A DNA stretch of 64,000 bases from positions 1 through 64,000 of the forward strand of contig DUZU01000001.1 of assembly GCA_013349285.1 (NCBI GenBank), written 5' to 3'. This document shows, piece after piece, positions 8,284 to 16,683 of the stretch (position 1 is the first letter of the stretch; every line of letters starts with the position of its first letter). The notes under the pieces were generated by a model. It made no database searches. It saw only the letters and a program-made list of their open reading frames with translations, and had not been told where the DNA came from. Position numbers and translations under genes: made by a program. This stretch comes from Deltaproteobacteria bacterium. Its GTDB lineage: Bacteria; Desulfobacterota; Desulfobulbia; Desulfobulbales; Desulfurivibrionaceae.

Positions 8284-9480
8284 ATGAAGTTTTTTTACGG
8301 AAAGTTTTTTATAATCGCCTGGCTGGCATTGGTTATGCCGACATTGGTTTTTTTCGATCGATGCGGGGCGGCGCAGTACAGTGTGCAGGCGGCGGACTGC
8401 TGTAAGTGCCACACCGAGGTTTGCGAGGATAAATTGCGCAAGCCCTATGTTCATGCACCGGTACTCGAAAAAAGATGCGCGGTCTGCCATGTTGATCCCA
8501 CCGTATCCAGAGTTGGTGCTGCCGAGAAAAGAGGAAAAAGAGGTTTGGCGGCCATCAAATGGGTTGCCCGTGACTTTGACATGGCAAAGGAGCATTGGTT
8601 TCAATTAGACCCCGATTTGGCGGGTAAGACCTTGGTGTGTCGTTCGGAAGGGCTCGGCAATAGTATGTATGAGCTTGAAGTGCAGTTGCCTCAAGAGCTT
8701 AGGGGGGTGAATGCCATTGAAAATTATAAAACCCCCCCGGAAATTACCAATCTTCAGGTTAAAGAAGTTGTTAAAGGGATGTTGCTTACCGCGACCGTGG
8801 TTTGGGATACGGATAAGCCGTCAGACTCGACGGTGTTGTATGGCCTGGATAGGCTTGATAATAGGTCGCCGGTCGACAGTCGATTGAAGTTGAAGCATGA
8901 GATGCGTATTTCCGGGCTAGCCGCCGGTAAAATATATAAGGTTGCATCCGTGTCCAAGGATTTGTTCGGTAATATCGGTAATTCTGCGGAGATCAGTTTT
9001 TCTACGGCTGCACCTCTTAACGGGGCAGGCAATGACTTGTTGCAGGATAAAGCAATACAGGAAACTCTGCTCGTTGAGCAGGAGCTGTTCCGTGCCGCCG
9101 GAAAGTTTTTGTTAAAAGTCACGGCCAATCAACCGGTGACGACCCAGGTCGGCCTGGCGCCGAAAGCTGCCAAAAAAGCGGATGCGCCGGTGATGTCGTC
9201 GGCGGGCTTGCCGGCCGGTCATCTCCCCTTGGCTGATACCTATACCATCACCACCGCGGTTTGTTTGACCTGTCATCCGGTAACCAAGGGCATTTTGTCG
9301 CACCCCATAAATGTCTATCCGAAGAATGGGATGGTTATTCCTGACGATTACCGGACCCTCCCCGATGGGAGGCTTTCCTGTATGTCCTGTCATGAGCCCC
9401 ATGCTTCTGAATATGAATATAGGATAAGCAGGCCCACCAAGAAATCGCTATGTCTGGGATGTCATAAAAATTTTGGTTGA
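8284..9480 (+). CDS. Five-heme c-type cytochrome with Fn3-like central domain
   Basis: ATG 8284 is preferred over an upstream in-frame TTG at 8266 because it opens a clean signal peptide (FFIIAWLALVMPTLVFF). Five CXXCH motifs are present. Two lie near the mature N-terminus (CCKCH at 39-43, CAVCH at 65-69). Three lie at the C-terminus (CLTCH, CMSCH, CLGCH), with a PHASE-type segment after the fourth. Between them, roughly residues 150-250, is a beta-sandwich segment with the look of fibronectin type III: PPEITNLQV, TATVVWDTDKPSDSTVLYG, SGLAAGKIYKVASVS. Split heme clusters around an Fn3-like domain suggest a surface-exposed electron transfer protein. It is the last cytochrome of the cluster. 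Confidence 0.8.
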   Translation: MKFFYGKFFIIAWLALVMPTLVFFDRCGAAQYSVQAADCCKCHTEVCEDKLRKPYVHAPVLEKRCAVCHVDPTVSRVGAAEKRGKRGLAAIKWVARDFDMAKEHWFQLDPDLAGKTLVCRSEGLGNSMYELEVQLPQELRGVNAIENYKTPPEITNLQVKEVVKGMLLTATVVWDTDKPSDSTVLYGLDRLDNRSPVDSRLKLKHEMRISGLAAGKIYKVASVSKDLFGNIGNSAEISFSTAAPLNGAGNDLLQDKAIQETLLVEQELFRAAGKFLLKVTANQPVTTQVGLAPKAAKKADAPVMSSAGLPAGHLPLADTYTITTAVCLTCHPVTKGILSHPINVYPKNGMVIPDDYRTLPDGRLSCMSCHEPHASEYEYRISRPTKKSLCLGCHKNFG

Positions 9481-9508
9481 GAAATAAATAATAGATAGGG
9501 GACTTATT

Positions 9509-10042
9509 ATGGTTAAGTATCATAGGAGCAAGCTGAATTTATCTGTGAAAAGTGAGTTTCAGCGTTGGTTGTTGTTTCGAATTTTCGGCGCCGTTCTTCT
9601 CAGTTCCCTGATGGCGGCCTTGGTTCTCTATTTTTATGCTCGCAAAGAGGTCGGAGATTCATTTTATGACGCCCATATCGCCATTCGTCACGTCAGTGAT
9701 CTTCTGTGGCCGGTAATTGCGGCGGGCTCTACCGTCAGCTTGATCAGCGGCATGTTCCTGGCAATTTTTCTTCCCCAGAAAATTGCCGGCCCTATTTTTC
9801 GCATCGAGCAGGATTTGAGGGCGGTGCAGAAGGGAGATCTTACCGTGGTAATTCATTTGCGTGAGCATGATACCATGAAGGAGTTTGCCGGCAACATCAA
9901 TCAAACCATTGAATCCCTCCGGCTGAAAATTAAATCTATCCAGGATGGGTATGCTGAGCTTGAAAACACCCAGGCTTTACAAGAGATGGAAGGTAGCCTG
10001 AAAGTGGCCCATGATGAGTTAAAGTCGTTTAAGACTCAATGA
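9509..10042 (+). CDS. Two-TM HAMP-domain protein without an output domain
   Basis: The 177-residue protein has a first membrane helix at about residues 25-45 and a second at about 68-92 (SLISGMFLAIF), flanking a short periplasmic loop. A HAMP linker follows (PIFRIEQDLRAVQKGDLT, HDTMKEFAGNINQTIESL), then a coiled-coil tail. There is no methyl-accepting, kinase or cyclase domain; the frame stops at 10042. GGGGAC 8-13 bases upstream supports the start. Similar short HAMP proteins occur near cytochrome genes in deltaproteobacteria. It could be a membrane sensor acting on a partner in trans, or a remnant of a chemoreceptor. The gene ends 11 bp from the convergent rodA gene, so it closes the cluster. 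Confidence 0.75.
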   Translation: MVKYHRSKLNLSVKSEFQRWLLFRIFGAVLLSSLMAALVLYFYARKEVGDSFYDAHIAIRHVSDLLWPVIAAGSTVSLISGMFLAIFLPQKIAGPIFRIEQDLRAVQKGDLTVVIHLREHDTMKEFAGNINQTIESLRLKIKSIQDGYAELENTQALQEMEGSLKVAHDELKSFKTQ

Positions 10043-10053
10043 GGCTGATTTGT

Positions 10054-11166
10054 TCAGCTGGCCCCCATGTAGCGCCGCATTCTGATGTTCATCAGTAAAC
10101 CGAGACCGGCCAAGGTGGTGAGCAGTGAAGAGCCCCCGTAGCTGAAAAGCGGGAGGGGCATGCCCACCACCGGCAGCAGGCCCATGATCATGGCCATGTT
10201 GATAAATGCCTGCCAGAAGATCAGGGAAACTATGCCGAAGGCGAGCAGTACCCCGAATTTGTCCCGTGAAGAAATAGCTATATTCAATCCCCAGAGAATC
10301 ATAAAGAAATAACAGGCCAAAAAAACAAGCGAGCCGACAAAACCCCATTCCTCCGCCCAGACCGAAAAGGCGAAGTCAGTGTGCCGTTCCGGCAAAAAAT
10401 CAAGTTGTCCCTGCGTACCCTTCAGATATCCCTTGCCAAATTTAAGACCGCTGCCCACCGCAATTTTTGATTGCATGATATGATAACCGGTGCCCAGGGG
10501 GTCGTTTTCCGGATTGAGAAACGTTTCGATTCGTTGCCGTTGGTAAGGTTTTAGGAAAAATTTCCAGCCGATGGGGATGGCGGATATGCATACGCCCAAT
10601 AAAATGCTGAGGGTGGACCAGCGCAGTTTAACAAAGAGGGTCATGGAGATGAAGATGAAGCAGAGCATCAGGCCGGTACCCAGGTCGGGCTGTTTCAGGA
10701 TGAGTAAAAACGGCAGGGCGGTAAGCAGAATCGGCACGATGAGTTCTTTCAGCGAAAAGCCTTTGCCGGTGTCTTTGCGATAATAGTAGCTTGCCAGGGT
10801 TACCACCAAAATCAGCTTGGCCGGTTCCGAGGGTTGAAGTCGGAAAAAACCAAGATTTATCCAGCGTTGGGTGCTGGCCACCGATTCTCCGAAGAGAAGG
10901 GCGGCAAGAAGAGAGAGAATCATGATGCCGTATAGCGGATAATTCCACGAGATCAGTATCCGGTAGTCGACACTGATTATTAAAAGAATAACTGCCGTGC
11001 CCATCAGATAATAATATAGCTGTTTAAGGTAAACCGGGGTGCCGGCCGGTTTGTAGAGGTGGGCGGCGCTGTACAAATTGGCCATGCCGATCAGCGCTAC
11101 GATGAGAACGGCGATAATCATTACCCAGTCAAAGTTAAGGATAAGTCTGCGATCAAAGCGGAGCAT
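10054..11166 (-). CDS. rodA: Rod shape protein RodA, SEDS peptidoglycan glycosyltransferase
   Basis: This is an integral membrane SEDS protein that polymerises lipid II in the elongasome together with PBP2. It has about ten hydrophobic helices and family motifs WINLGFFRLQPSEPAKL, KQPDLGTGL and PLFSYGGSS near the C-terminus. The start is placed at position 11166 (MLRFDRRL), which follows an AGGGA ribosome site and overlaps the upstream mrdA by 14 bp. An in-frame ATG at 11235 would overlap much further, into the mrdA coding region. The resulting 370 residues match the usual RodA length. It is the last gene of the mre-mrd block. Confidence 0.93.
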   Translation of the reverse strand: MLRFDRRLILNFDWVMIIAVLIVALIGMANLYSAAHLYKPAGTPVYLKQLYYYLMGTAVILLIISVDYRILISWNYPLYGIMILSLLAALLFGESVASTQRWINLGFFRLQPSEPAKLILVVTLASYYYRKDTGKGFSLKELIVPILLTALPFLLILKQPDLGTGLMLCFIFISMTLFVKLRWSTLSILLGVCISAIPIGWKFFLKPYQRQRIETFLNPENDPLGTGYHIMQSKIAVGSGLKFGKGYLKGTQGQLDFLPERHTDFAFSVWAEEWGFVGSLVFLACYFFMILWGLNIAISSRDKFGVLLAFGIVSLIFWQAFINMAMIMGLLPVVGMPLPLFSYGGSSLLTTLAGLGLLMNIRMRRYMGAS

Positions 11167-13060
11167 GTCGAGTGTCCCTGTCGATATTGATTTCGTTAGA
11201 ATTTTTTTCTTTGGTAGCCGCCGATTTGAGCTCAAAATATTTTTTTATAATGGTTTTGGCGATGGGGGCTGCCGAGGAACCGCCGTGCATGCCGTGCTCA
11301 ACCAGGACCGTCACGGCAATCTCGGGTTTTTCCGCCGGGGCATAGGCGGTGAACCAGGCATGGTCTCGGTATTTGTAGGGGATATCCTCTTCCTGCAGAT
11401 CCCTGTGGTGCACGAGGCGGACCACCTGGGCCGTGCCGGTTTTGCCGGCAATGGTAATGTTTTCAAGCTGGGCCACCTTGGCCGTACCCCTTTTGGTGTT
11501 GACCACATCGATCAGCGCGTTACGGACAAGTGCGAATGATTCCGGAGAGGCAATGGTTTTTCCGGTCTGGGTTGGTGAAAATTTTTGGATGAGATCTCCT
11601 TCCGGATTCATTATGGAATCAATGAGCAGCGGCTTGTAGAGGATGCCGTCGTTGGCGGTGGCAACGGTCATTTGGCAAATCTGTAAAGGGGTGGTTAGGT
11701 TGAAGCCCTGGCCGATCGCGACCGAGAGGGTTTCTCCGTCCTGCCACGGCACTCGATAGCGATGCAGTTTCCAGTCCGAAGTCGGAATGAGGCCGCTTTT
11801 TTCATGTTCGAGGACGATGCCGGTTTGGCGACCAAGGCCCATGCTGGTAGCGTACTTGGCCAGGGTGTCGACCCCGAGTTTCTGCCCTACCTGGTAGAAG
11901 TATACGTCACAGGATTCAACCAGGGCCTTGTGCAGATTTACCGCCCCATGGCCCCCCTTTTTCCAGCAGCCGTAGCTGCGGTTGCCAAAGGTATGGGAAC
12001 CGCTGCAATAATAAACGGTTTCCGGGGTGACGATTTTTTCGGTAAGGGCGGCCAGGGCCGTGATTATTTTATAGGTGGAACCGGGAGGGTATTGGCCTTG
12101 GATGGCCTTGTTGATCAAGGGATTGAAAGGGTTCTCCAATAGGGCCTTCCAGGCCTTGTTGGAGATGCCGCCGATAAAATCCTCAAGCTTTAGCGGCGGG
12201 GTGCTGCACAGCACGAGCAGCTTGCCGGTGTTGACCTCCATTGCTACCACTGCCCCGGCCTTATCGGCCATGGCCTCTTCTGCGGCCTGCTGCAGTTCTA
12301 TATCTATGGTAAGTTGCAGATCATTGCCCGGCAGTGGTTCCTGCAATTTTAACTGGCGTTGTTCAAAGCCATGTACGTCAACTTCAAGAAATTTCCTGCC
12401 TTTTTCGCCGCGAAGATAATTTTCAAAAAGTTTTTCAACACCGCTTTTGCCGATTTGGTCGCCACCTTCGTAATTGGTGAAAAGAGAGTCCTGTAGCTCT
12501 TTTTGATTTATTTCGGCCAGATAGCCGATCAGGTGTGAGGAAAGGTCCTTGTATAAATAATCACGGGAGGGCAGCACCTCGATACGGACGCCCGGCAGGT
12601 TGAAATGATTGTTTTCTATGTAAACCAGGGTGCGCCAGTCGATGTCTTCTTTGAGCCGCGTGGGGACATAGCGTGGATGATCGGCTCCATACCTGATCCG
12701 GTCGAGCAAAACCGAGATGTCTTCATCAAGGATTTTCGAGAGACGCTTGATGACTTCATCAGGGTTCGGCGCATCTTCTCTGATCCAGACAATATTAAAT
12801 TGCGGGCGGTTGGTGACCAGGATTCGCCCGGTCCGGTCGAGGATGTTCCCCCGGGGGGCGGCAATATCCTGAATTCGGATGCGGTTGCTTTCTGATTGTT
12901 GGGCATAGTCGGAGCCGCTATGGATCTGGAGAAACCAAAGGCGGGAGATCAGAATGGCAATAAAGAAAATGATTACCGCCGTGGCAATATCAATGCGATT
13001 TTTTAAGACCTTGAGTTCAGCCGGGTCGATTTTGTTTATCTTTCCAAGTGGACGTGGCAT
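11153..13060 (-). CDS. mrdA: Penicillin-binding protein 2, elongasome transpeptidase
   Basis: A class B PBP of 635 residues. It has one N-terminal membrane anchor (residues about 25-45), a PBP dimerisation domain (PRGNILDRTGRILVTN) and the transpeptidase domain. Active-site motifs are visible: STYK with the catalytic serine at about 328, SCD near 385 and KTGTAQ near 553. It cross-links peptidoglycan during lateral wall growth, working with RodA, MreC and MreB. It lies between mreD and rodA, with 20 bp to mreD and an overlap into rodA. Confidence 0.95.
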   Translation of the reverse strand: MPRPLGKINKIDPAELKVLKNRIDIATAVIIFFIAILISRLWFLQIHSGSDYAQQSESNRIRIQDIAAPRGNILDRTGRILVTNRPQFNIVWIREDAPNPDEVIKRLSKILDEDISVLLDRIRYGADHPRYVPTRLKEDIDWRTLVYIENNHFNLPGVRIEVLPSRDYLYKDLSSHLIGYLAEINQKELQDSLFTNYEGGDQIGKSGVEKLFENYLRGEKGRKFLEVDVHGFEQRQLKLQEPLPGNDLQLTIDIELQQAAEEAMADKAGAVVAMEVNTGKLLVLCSTPPLKLEDFIGGISNKAWKALLENPFNPLINKAIQGQYPPGSTYKIITALAALTEKIVTPETVYYCSGSHTFGNRSYGCWKKGGHGAVNLHKALVESCDVYFYQVGQKLGVDTLAKYATSMGLGRQTGIVLEHEKSGLIPTSDWKLHRYRVPWQDGETLSVAIGQGFNLTTPLQICQMTVATANDGILYKPLLIDSIMNPEGDLIQKFSPTQTGKTIASPESFALVRNALIDVVNTKRGTAKVAQLENITIAGKTGTAQVVRLVHHRDLQEEDIPYKYRDHAWFTAYAPAEKPEIAVTVLVEHGMHGGSSAAPIAKTIIKKYFELKSAATKEKNSNEINIDRDTRHAPL

Positions 13061-13080
13061 TTATTGCTCGAAAAAAATAG

Positions 13081-13617
13081 TTATGCCCTGAATCTATTGC
13101 CGGTTCTGGCGCGGCGAAACGGGTTTTGACGGTTTTTAGGGTCAAAAGCGGTGGTGATCCAGGTAAACAGATTAAAAAAAGGCAGGCATATGGTCGACAG
13201 AATTAGAAGTTGCAGGATTATCTTGCCCCATGACCAATTAAGTTCAGCCTGATCAATCAGCATTGAGGCAAAAATAAAAATGGAGCTGGCGGTAAACAGA
13301 TAGCTCAAGGCTACCACCGGCACTTGGTGAATCGGTTCGGTAATGGCAAGGTGGCGGTCGATGGTTTTTAAGATAAAGAAAAGAATTAGATAAGCAACCG
13401 GGTGCAGACCCAAAAAAATACCGGAAAAAATATCCATCAAAAGTCCGAACAAAAGGGCCAGGGCCGCTCCTTTAAATATGTCGAGGTGGGTACCCAGGTA
13501 AACGATAAGGAGAAAAAGAAGGTCAGGGCGGCCAATCCAGTCAGGCAGGAGGTGGAGAATGGTGGTCTGCAGCGTAAGGAGGAAGATGCCGAGCAGGAGT
13601 AGTAAGCTGAAAACCAT
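13081..13617 (-). CDS. mreD: Rod shape-determining membrane protein MreD
   Basis: A 178-residue protein with five or six hydrophobic segments (LLLLLGIFLLTLQTTIL, LLFLLIVYLGTHL, ALALLFGLLMDIFSGI, VAYLILFFIL) and little else conserved, as usual for MreD. The L-MDIFSG-G motif is typical of the family. It lies between mreC and mrdA in the canonical order. It belongs to the elongasome membrane core that links MreB filaments to wall synthesis. Confidence 0.88.
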   Translation of the reverse strand: MVFSLLLLLGIFLLTLQTTILHLLPDWIGRPDLLFLLIVYLGTHLDIFKGAALALLFGLLMDIFSGIFLGLHPVAYLILFFILKTIDRHLAITEPIHQVPVVALSYLFTASSIFIFASMLIDQAELNWSWGKIILQLLILSTICLPFFNLFTWITTAFDPKNRQNPFRRARTGNRFRA

Positions 13618-13627
13618 GGGTTATGCC

Positions 13628-14461
13628 CTACTTGGCCAAGGAGTCTTTTTTCATGATAATAATGAGATATTCCAACTGCGAAAAATCCGTGGAGGGGGCG
13701 ACGGCAATTTTCTGGAACATGCCTCTTCTGGTCTTGGTGACATTTGATACGACACCAATCGGCAGACCTTTGGGGAAAATGCCGCCAAGGCCGGAGGTAA
13801 CGATGTGGTCTCCTTCCTGGACATCACAGTTCTTCAGCACGTAATTCACATCGTAGGCGGTACCTGTGCCTTTAATGATACCCTGTACCCTTGTTTTTTG
13901 AATTAAGGCCTCGATGGCGCTGTTCGGGTCGGTGGCCAGCAAAATTTTAGCGTAATGGGGAGAGGTGTTCACAACCTGCCCCACCACCCCCTCAACGGTT
14001 ACCGCCGGCATCCCTTTTTGGACTCCGTCGCTGCTGCCTCTATCAATAATAATGGTTTTAAACCATTCGGATGGATCTTTACCTATAATTTGCGCGGTCA
14101 GGGTTGGTGAAGGCAGAGACTCTTTCATCTGCAGCAATTTGGCAAGGCGGACATTGGTTGCCACGGCTTCCCGGTATTCATTATTGGTGGCTTTGAATTT
14201 CTGCAGCTCATCTCTCAGGCGTTTGTTTTCTTCCCGGACATTAATCAGGCTTGTGTAATTCGCCCAGATCCCCGTGAAATAATTTGAAATGGTGGTGATA
14301 TTTTTTTGCGCGGTGCCGATAACTTCAAAGGCGAGTTTGTGGGGGGCGTTAAATTCCTGGCGGCCGACAGTGGAAACAATCAGGATGAGAATGAGGGTGA
14401 GCAGCAGGCCGAAAAGGAAAAAAACTTTTAACTGTTTAGCGCGGTTGCTTCTTTTCCTCAT
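13628..14461 (-). CDS. mreC: Rod shape-determining protein MreC
   Basis: The 277-residue protein has a short basic cytoplasmic tip, one membrane helix (FLFGLLLTLILILIVSTV), a coiled coil at about residues 65-105 (REENKRLRDELQKFKA) and a periplasmic beta domain (AQIIGKDPSEWFKTIIIDRG, DGVQKGMPAV, GLGGIFPKGLPIG). These features are diagnostic for MreC, which activates PBP2 in the elongasome. It lies 138 bp downstream of mreB, separated by a terminator-like hairpin, so its expression relative to MreB is probably lowered or set separately. Confidence 0.94.
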   Translation of the reverse strand: MRKRSNRAKQLKVFFLFGLLLTLILILIVSTVGRQEFNAPHKLAFEVIGTAQKNITTISNYFTGIWANYTSLINVREENKRLRDELQKFKATNNEYREAVATNVRLAKLLQMKESLPSPTLTAQIIGKDPSEWFKTIIIDRGSSDGVQKGMPAVTVEGVVGQVVNTSPHYAKILLATDPNSAIEALIQKTRVQGIIKGTGTAYDVNYVLKNCDVQEGDHIVTSGLGGIFPKGLPIGVVSNVTKTRRGMFQKIAVAPSTDFSQLEYLIIIMKKDSLAK

Positions 14462-14557
14462 TGTGAGCTCTGGTAATACCTTTGATTTGTCAGTTGTTCC
14501 CCTGATAATATTGGGGAGTTACGTCTAGCGGTGATCAATAAAAAAAAGAAAGGATGG

Positions 14558-14595
14558 AAGCCCCGGAGGAAAATCAGTTGTTTCATCCGGGGCTT
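14558..14595 (-). terminator. Terminator-like hairpin between mreB and mreC
   Basis: A perfect 10-bp stem (AAGCCCCGGA at 14558-14567 with TCCGGGGCTT at 14586-14595) has an 18-nt loop and begins 5 bp after the mreB stop. Read on the minus strand the stem is followed by a T-rich run (TTTCTTTTTTTTA). This fits an intrinsic terminator that would uncouple abundant MreB from the mreCD-mrdA-rodA genes. Confidence 0.65.
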
Positions 14596-14599
14596 AAAC

Positions 14600-15643
<1,044 letters not shown>

Positions 15644-15673
15644 TTACCTCGTTGTTTATTTGAAATTCTTTAT

Positions 15674-15702
15674 ATTATGCAAGATGGTTGTCGAATAGTG
15701 AA
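15674..15702 (-). promoter_or_regulatory. Candidate sigma-70 promoter for mreB
   Basis: On the minus strand a -35 box TTCACT (15702-15697) and a -10 box CATAAT (15679-15674) are separated by exactly 17 bp. The predicted start would leave a leader of about 30 nt before mreB. The match is 4/6 and 5/6, so this is plausible but not strong. Confidence 0.45.
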
Positions 15703-16148
15703 TAAACTCCAAGAATAGTAACAGACTCATTTATAGTTGGCAAGAAAAATGGATATTCTTAAACGCCTGAAAAAATATGGAGGTTGCGAGGTAAAATATG
15801 AGGGATTTAAATGGCTTATTGGGCAATCGGTGCAGCCGGTAAGGTTGGCGGATTTTAGGTGGGTGGACTTGCTTTTTAATGGGTGATTATCCCCCCCCCC
15901 TGCCAGCACCACGATCTGAACTGGTTTTTCGTAAAGCAATCCATGCCGGAGCCAAACAACCCACGGTTTTAGGTCTAGAAGGGGTAGTCAGCCCCGGTGG
16001 AAACACTGGCGAGGCATGTTGTCGGATTGCCCATGAACGGGTTCGCCGGGGGCGGCAAAGCCATCATCCCGAGATGATGGTTGTTTGTTGGAATTTAACG
16101 GGTTGCCGGGGTCTTGTGGAAATGGCGGTCGGGGCAGGGAGAAAATTC
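15703..16148. other. Intergenic stretch without a supportable gene
   Basis: About 450 bp lie between the mreB promoter and the tRNA-Ala promoter. Short open frames on both strands show no recognisable protein and no convincing ribosome site. Visible items are a run of ten C at 15891-15900 and a perfect 8-bp hairpin CCATCATC/GATGATGG at 16061-16080 followed by TTGTTTGTT on the + strand. It may hold an untranslated RNA or a decayed gene, but I cannot support either. Confidence 0.5.
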
Positions 16149-16177
16149 TTGACATGGAGGCAGGGGAGTGGTATTTG
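16149..16177 (+). promoter_or_regulatory. Promoter for tRNA-Ala
   Basis: TTGACA (16149-16154) is a perfect -35 box, followed after 17 bp by TATTTG (16172-16177). The tRNA begins 50 bp downstream, which fits a tRNA primary transcript with a short leader trimmed by RNase P. Confidence 0.6.
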
Positions 16178-16227
16178 AAATGCGTCTTTTTAAGATGTGT
16201 GAAGTTGATGGACACGAAAACAAATGT

Positions 16228-16303
<76 letters not shown>

Positions 16304-16494
16304 TTTATTTCAGCCCGTTTATTTTTATTGGGCCTATTGCATCCGGGATTAATTTTTTTATGCCGTGATCCTGTTGCATTTTTTAAATCTTTTGGGGATG
16401 GCTTCATGGGTTATTCTCGAAAGTCAGCCTCTGCCGACCTTAAGAATTGGCCTTCTTCAGTGGTAGGGGCTTTCTTTTTTTTCTCATTCAAATT

Positions 16495-16671
16495 ATGACC
16501 TCATCAAAACCACAACAGCCGGTTGATAAACCCATCACTGACGATGCCATTCTCAAGGTGTCTAAGGAGATTGTTGTGAAGTTCATCGAGGTTGGCCGCC
16601 TTGCTCCCGGTAATTTTGACGAAACCTTCCGTTCGGTTTATGGCACGGTACGTGATACTGTGCGGTCATAA
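16495..16671 (+). CDS. Small conserved-looking protein of unknown function (58 aa)
   Basis: From ATG 16495 the frame gives a 58-residue soluble protein: a polar, Pro-rich start (TSSKPQQPVDKP), then a predicted helical region (DDAILKVSKEIVVKFIEVGRL) and a short C-terminal helix (NFDETFRSVYGTVRDTV). No enzyme motif is present. The ribosome site is weak. It ends 12 bp before mpl and in the same reading frame, so it is probably co-transcribed with it. The amphipathic pattern and GC-rich codon use argue for a real gene. I recall similar short proteins in deltaproteobacteria but know no function. Confidence 0.55.
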   Translation: MTSSKPQQPVDKPITDDAILKVSKEIVVKFIEVGRLAPGNFDETFRSVYGTVRDTVRS

Positions 16672-16683
16672 CGCAGATTTGGG

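Noticed and set aside
15879-16178. Plus-strand frame running through the C10 tract
   Set aside because: No ribosome site, no family features, and it ends close to the tRNA promoter.
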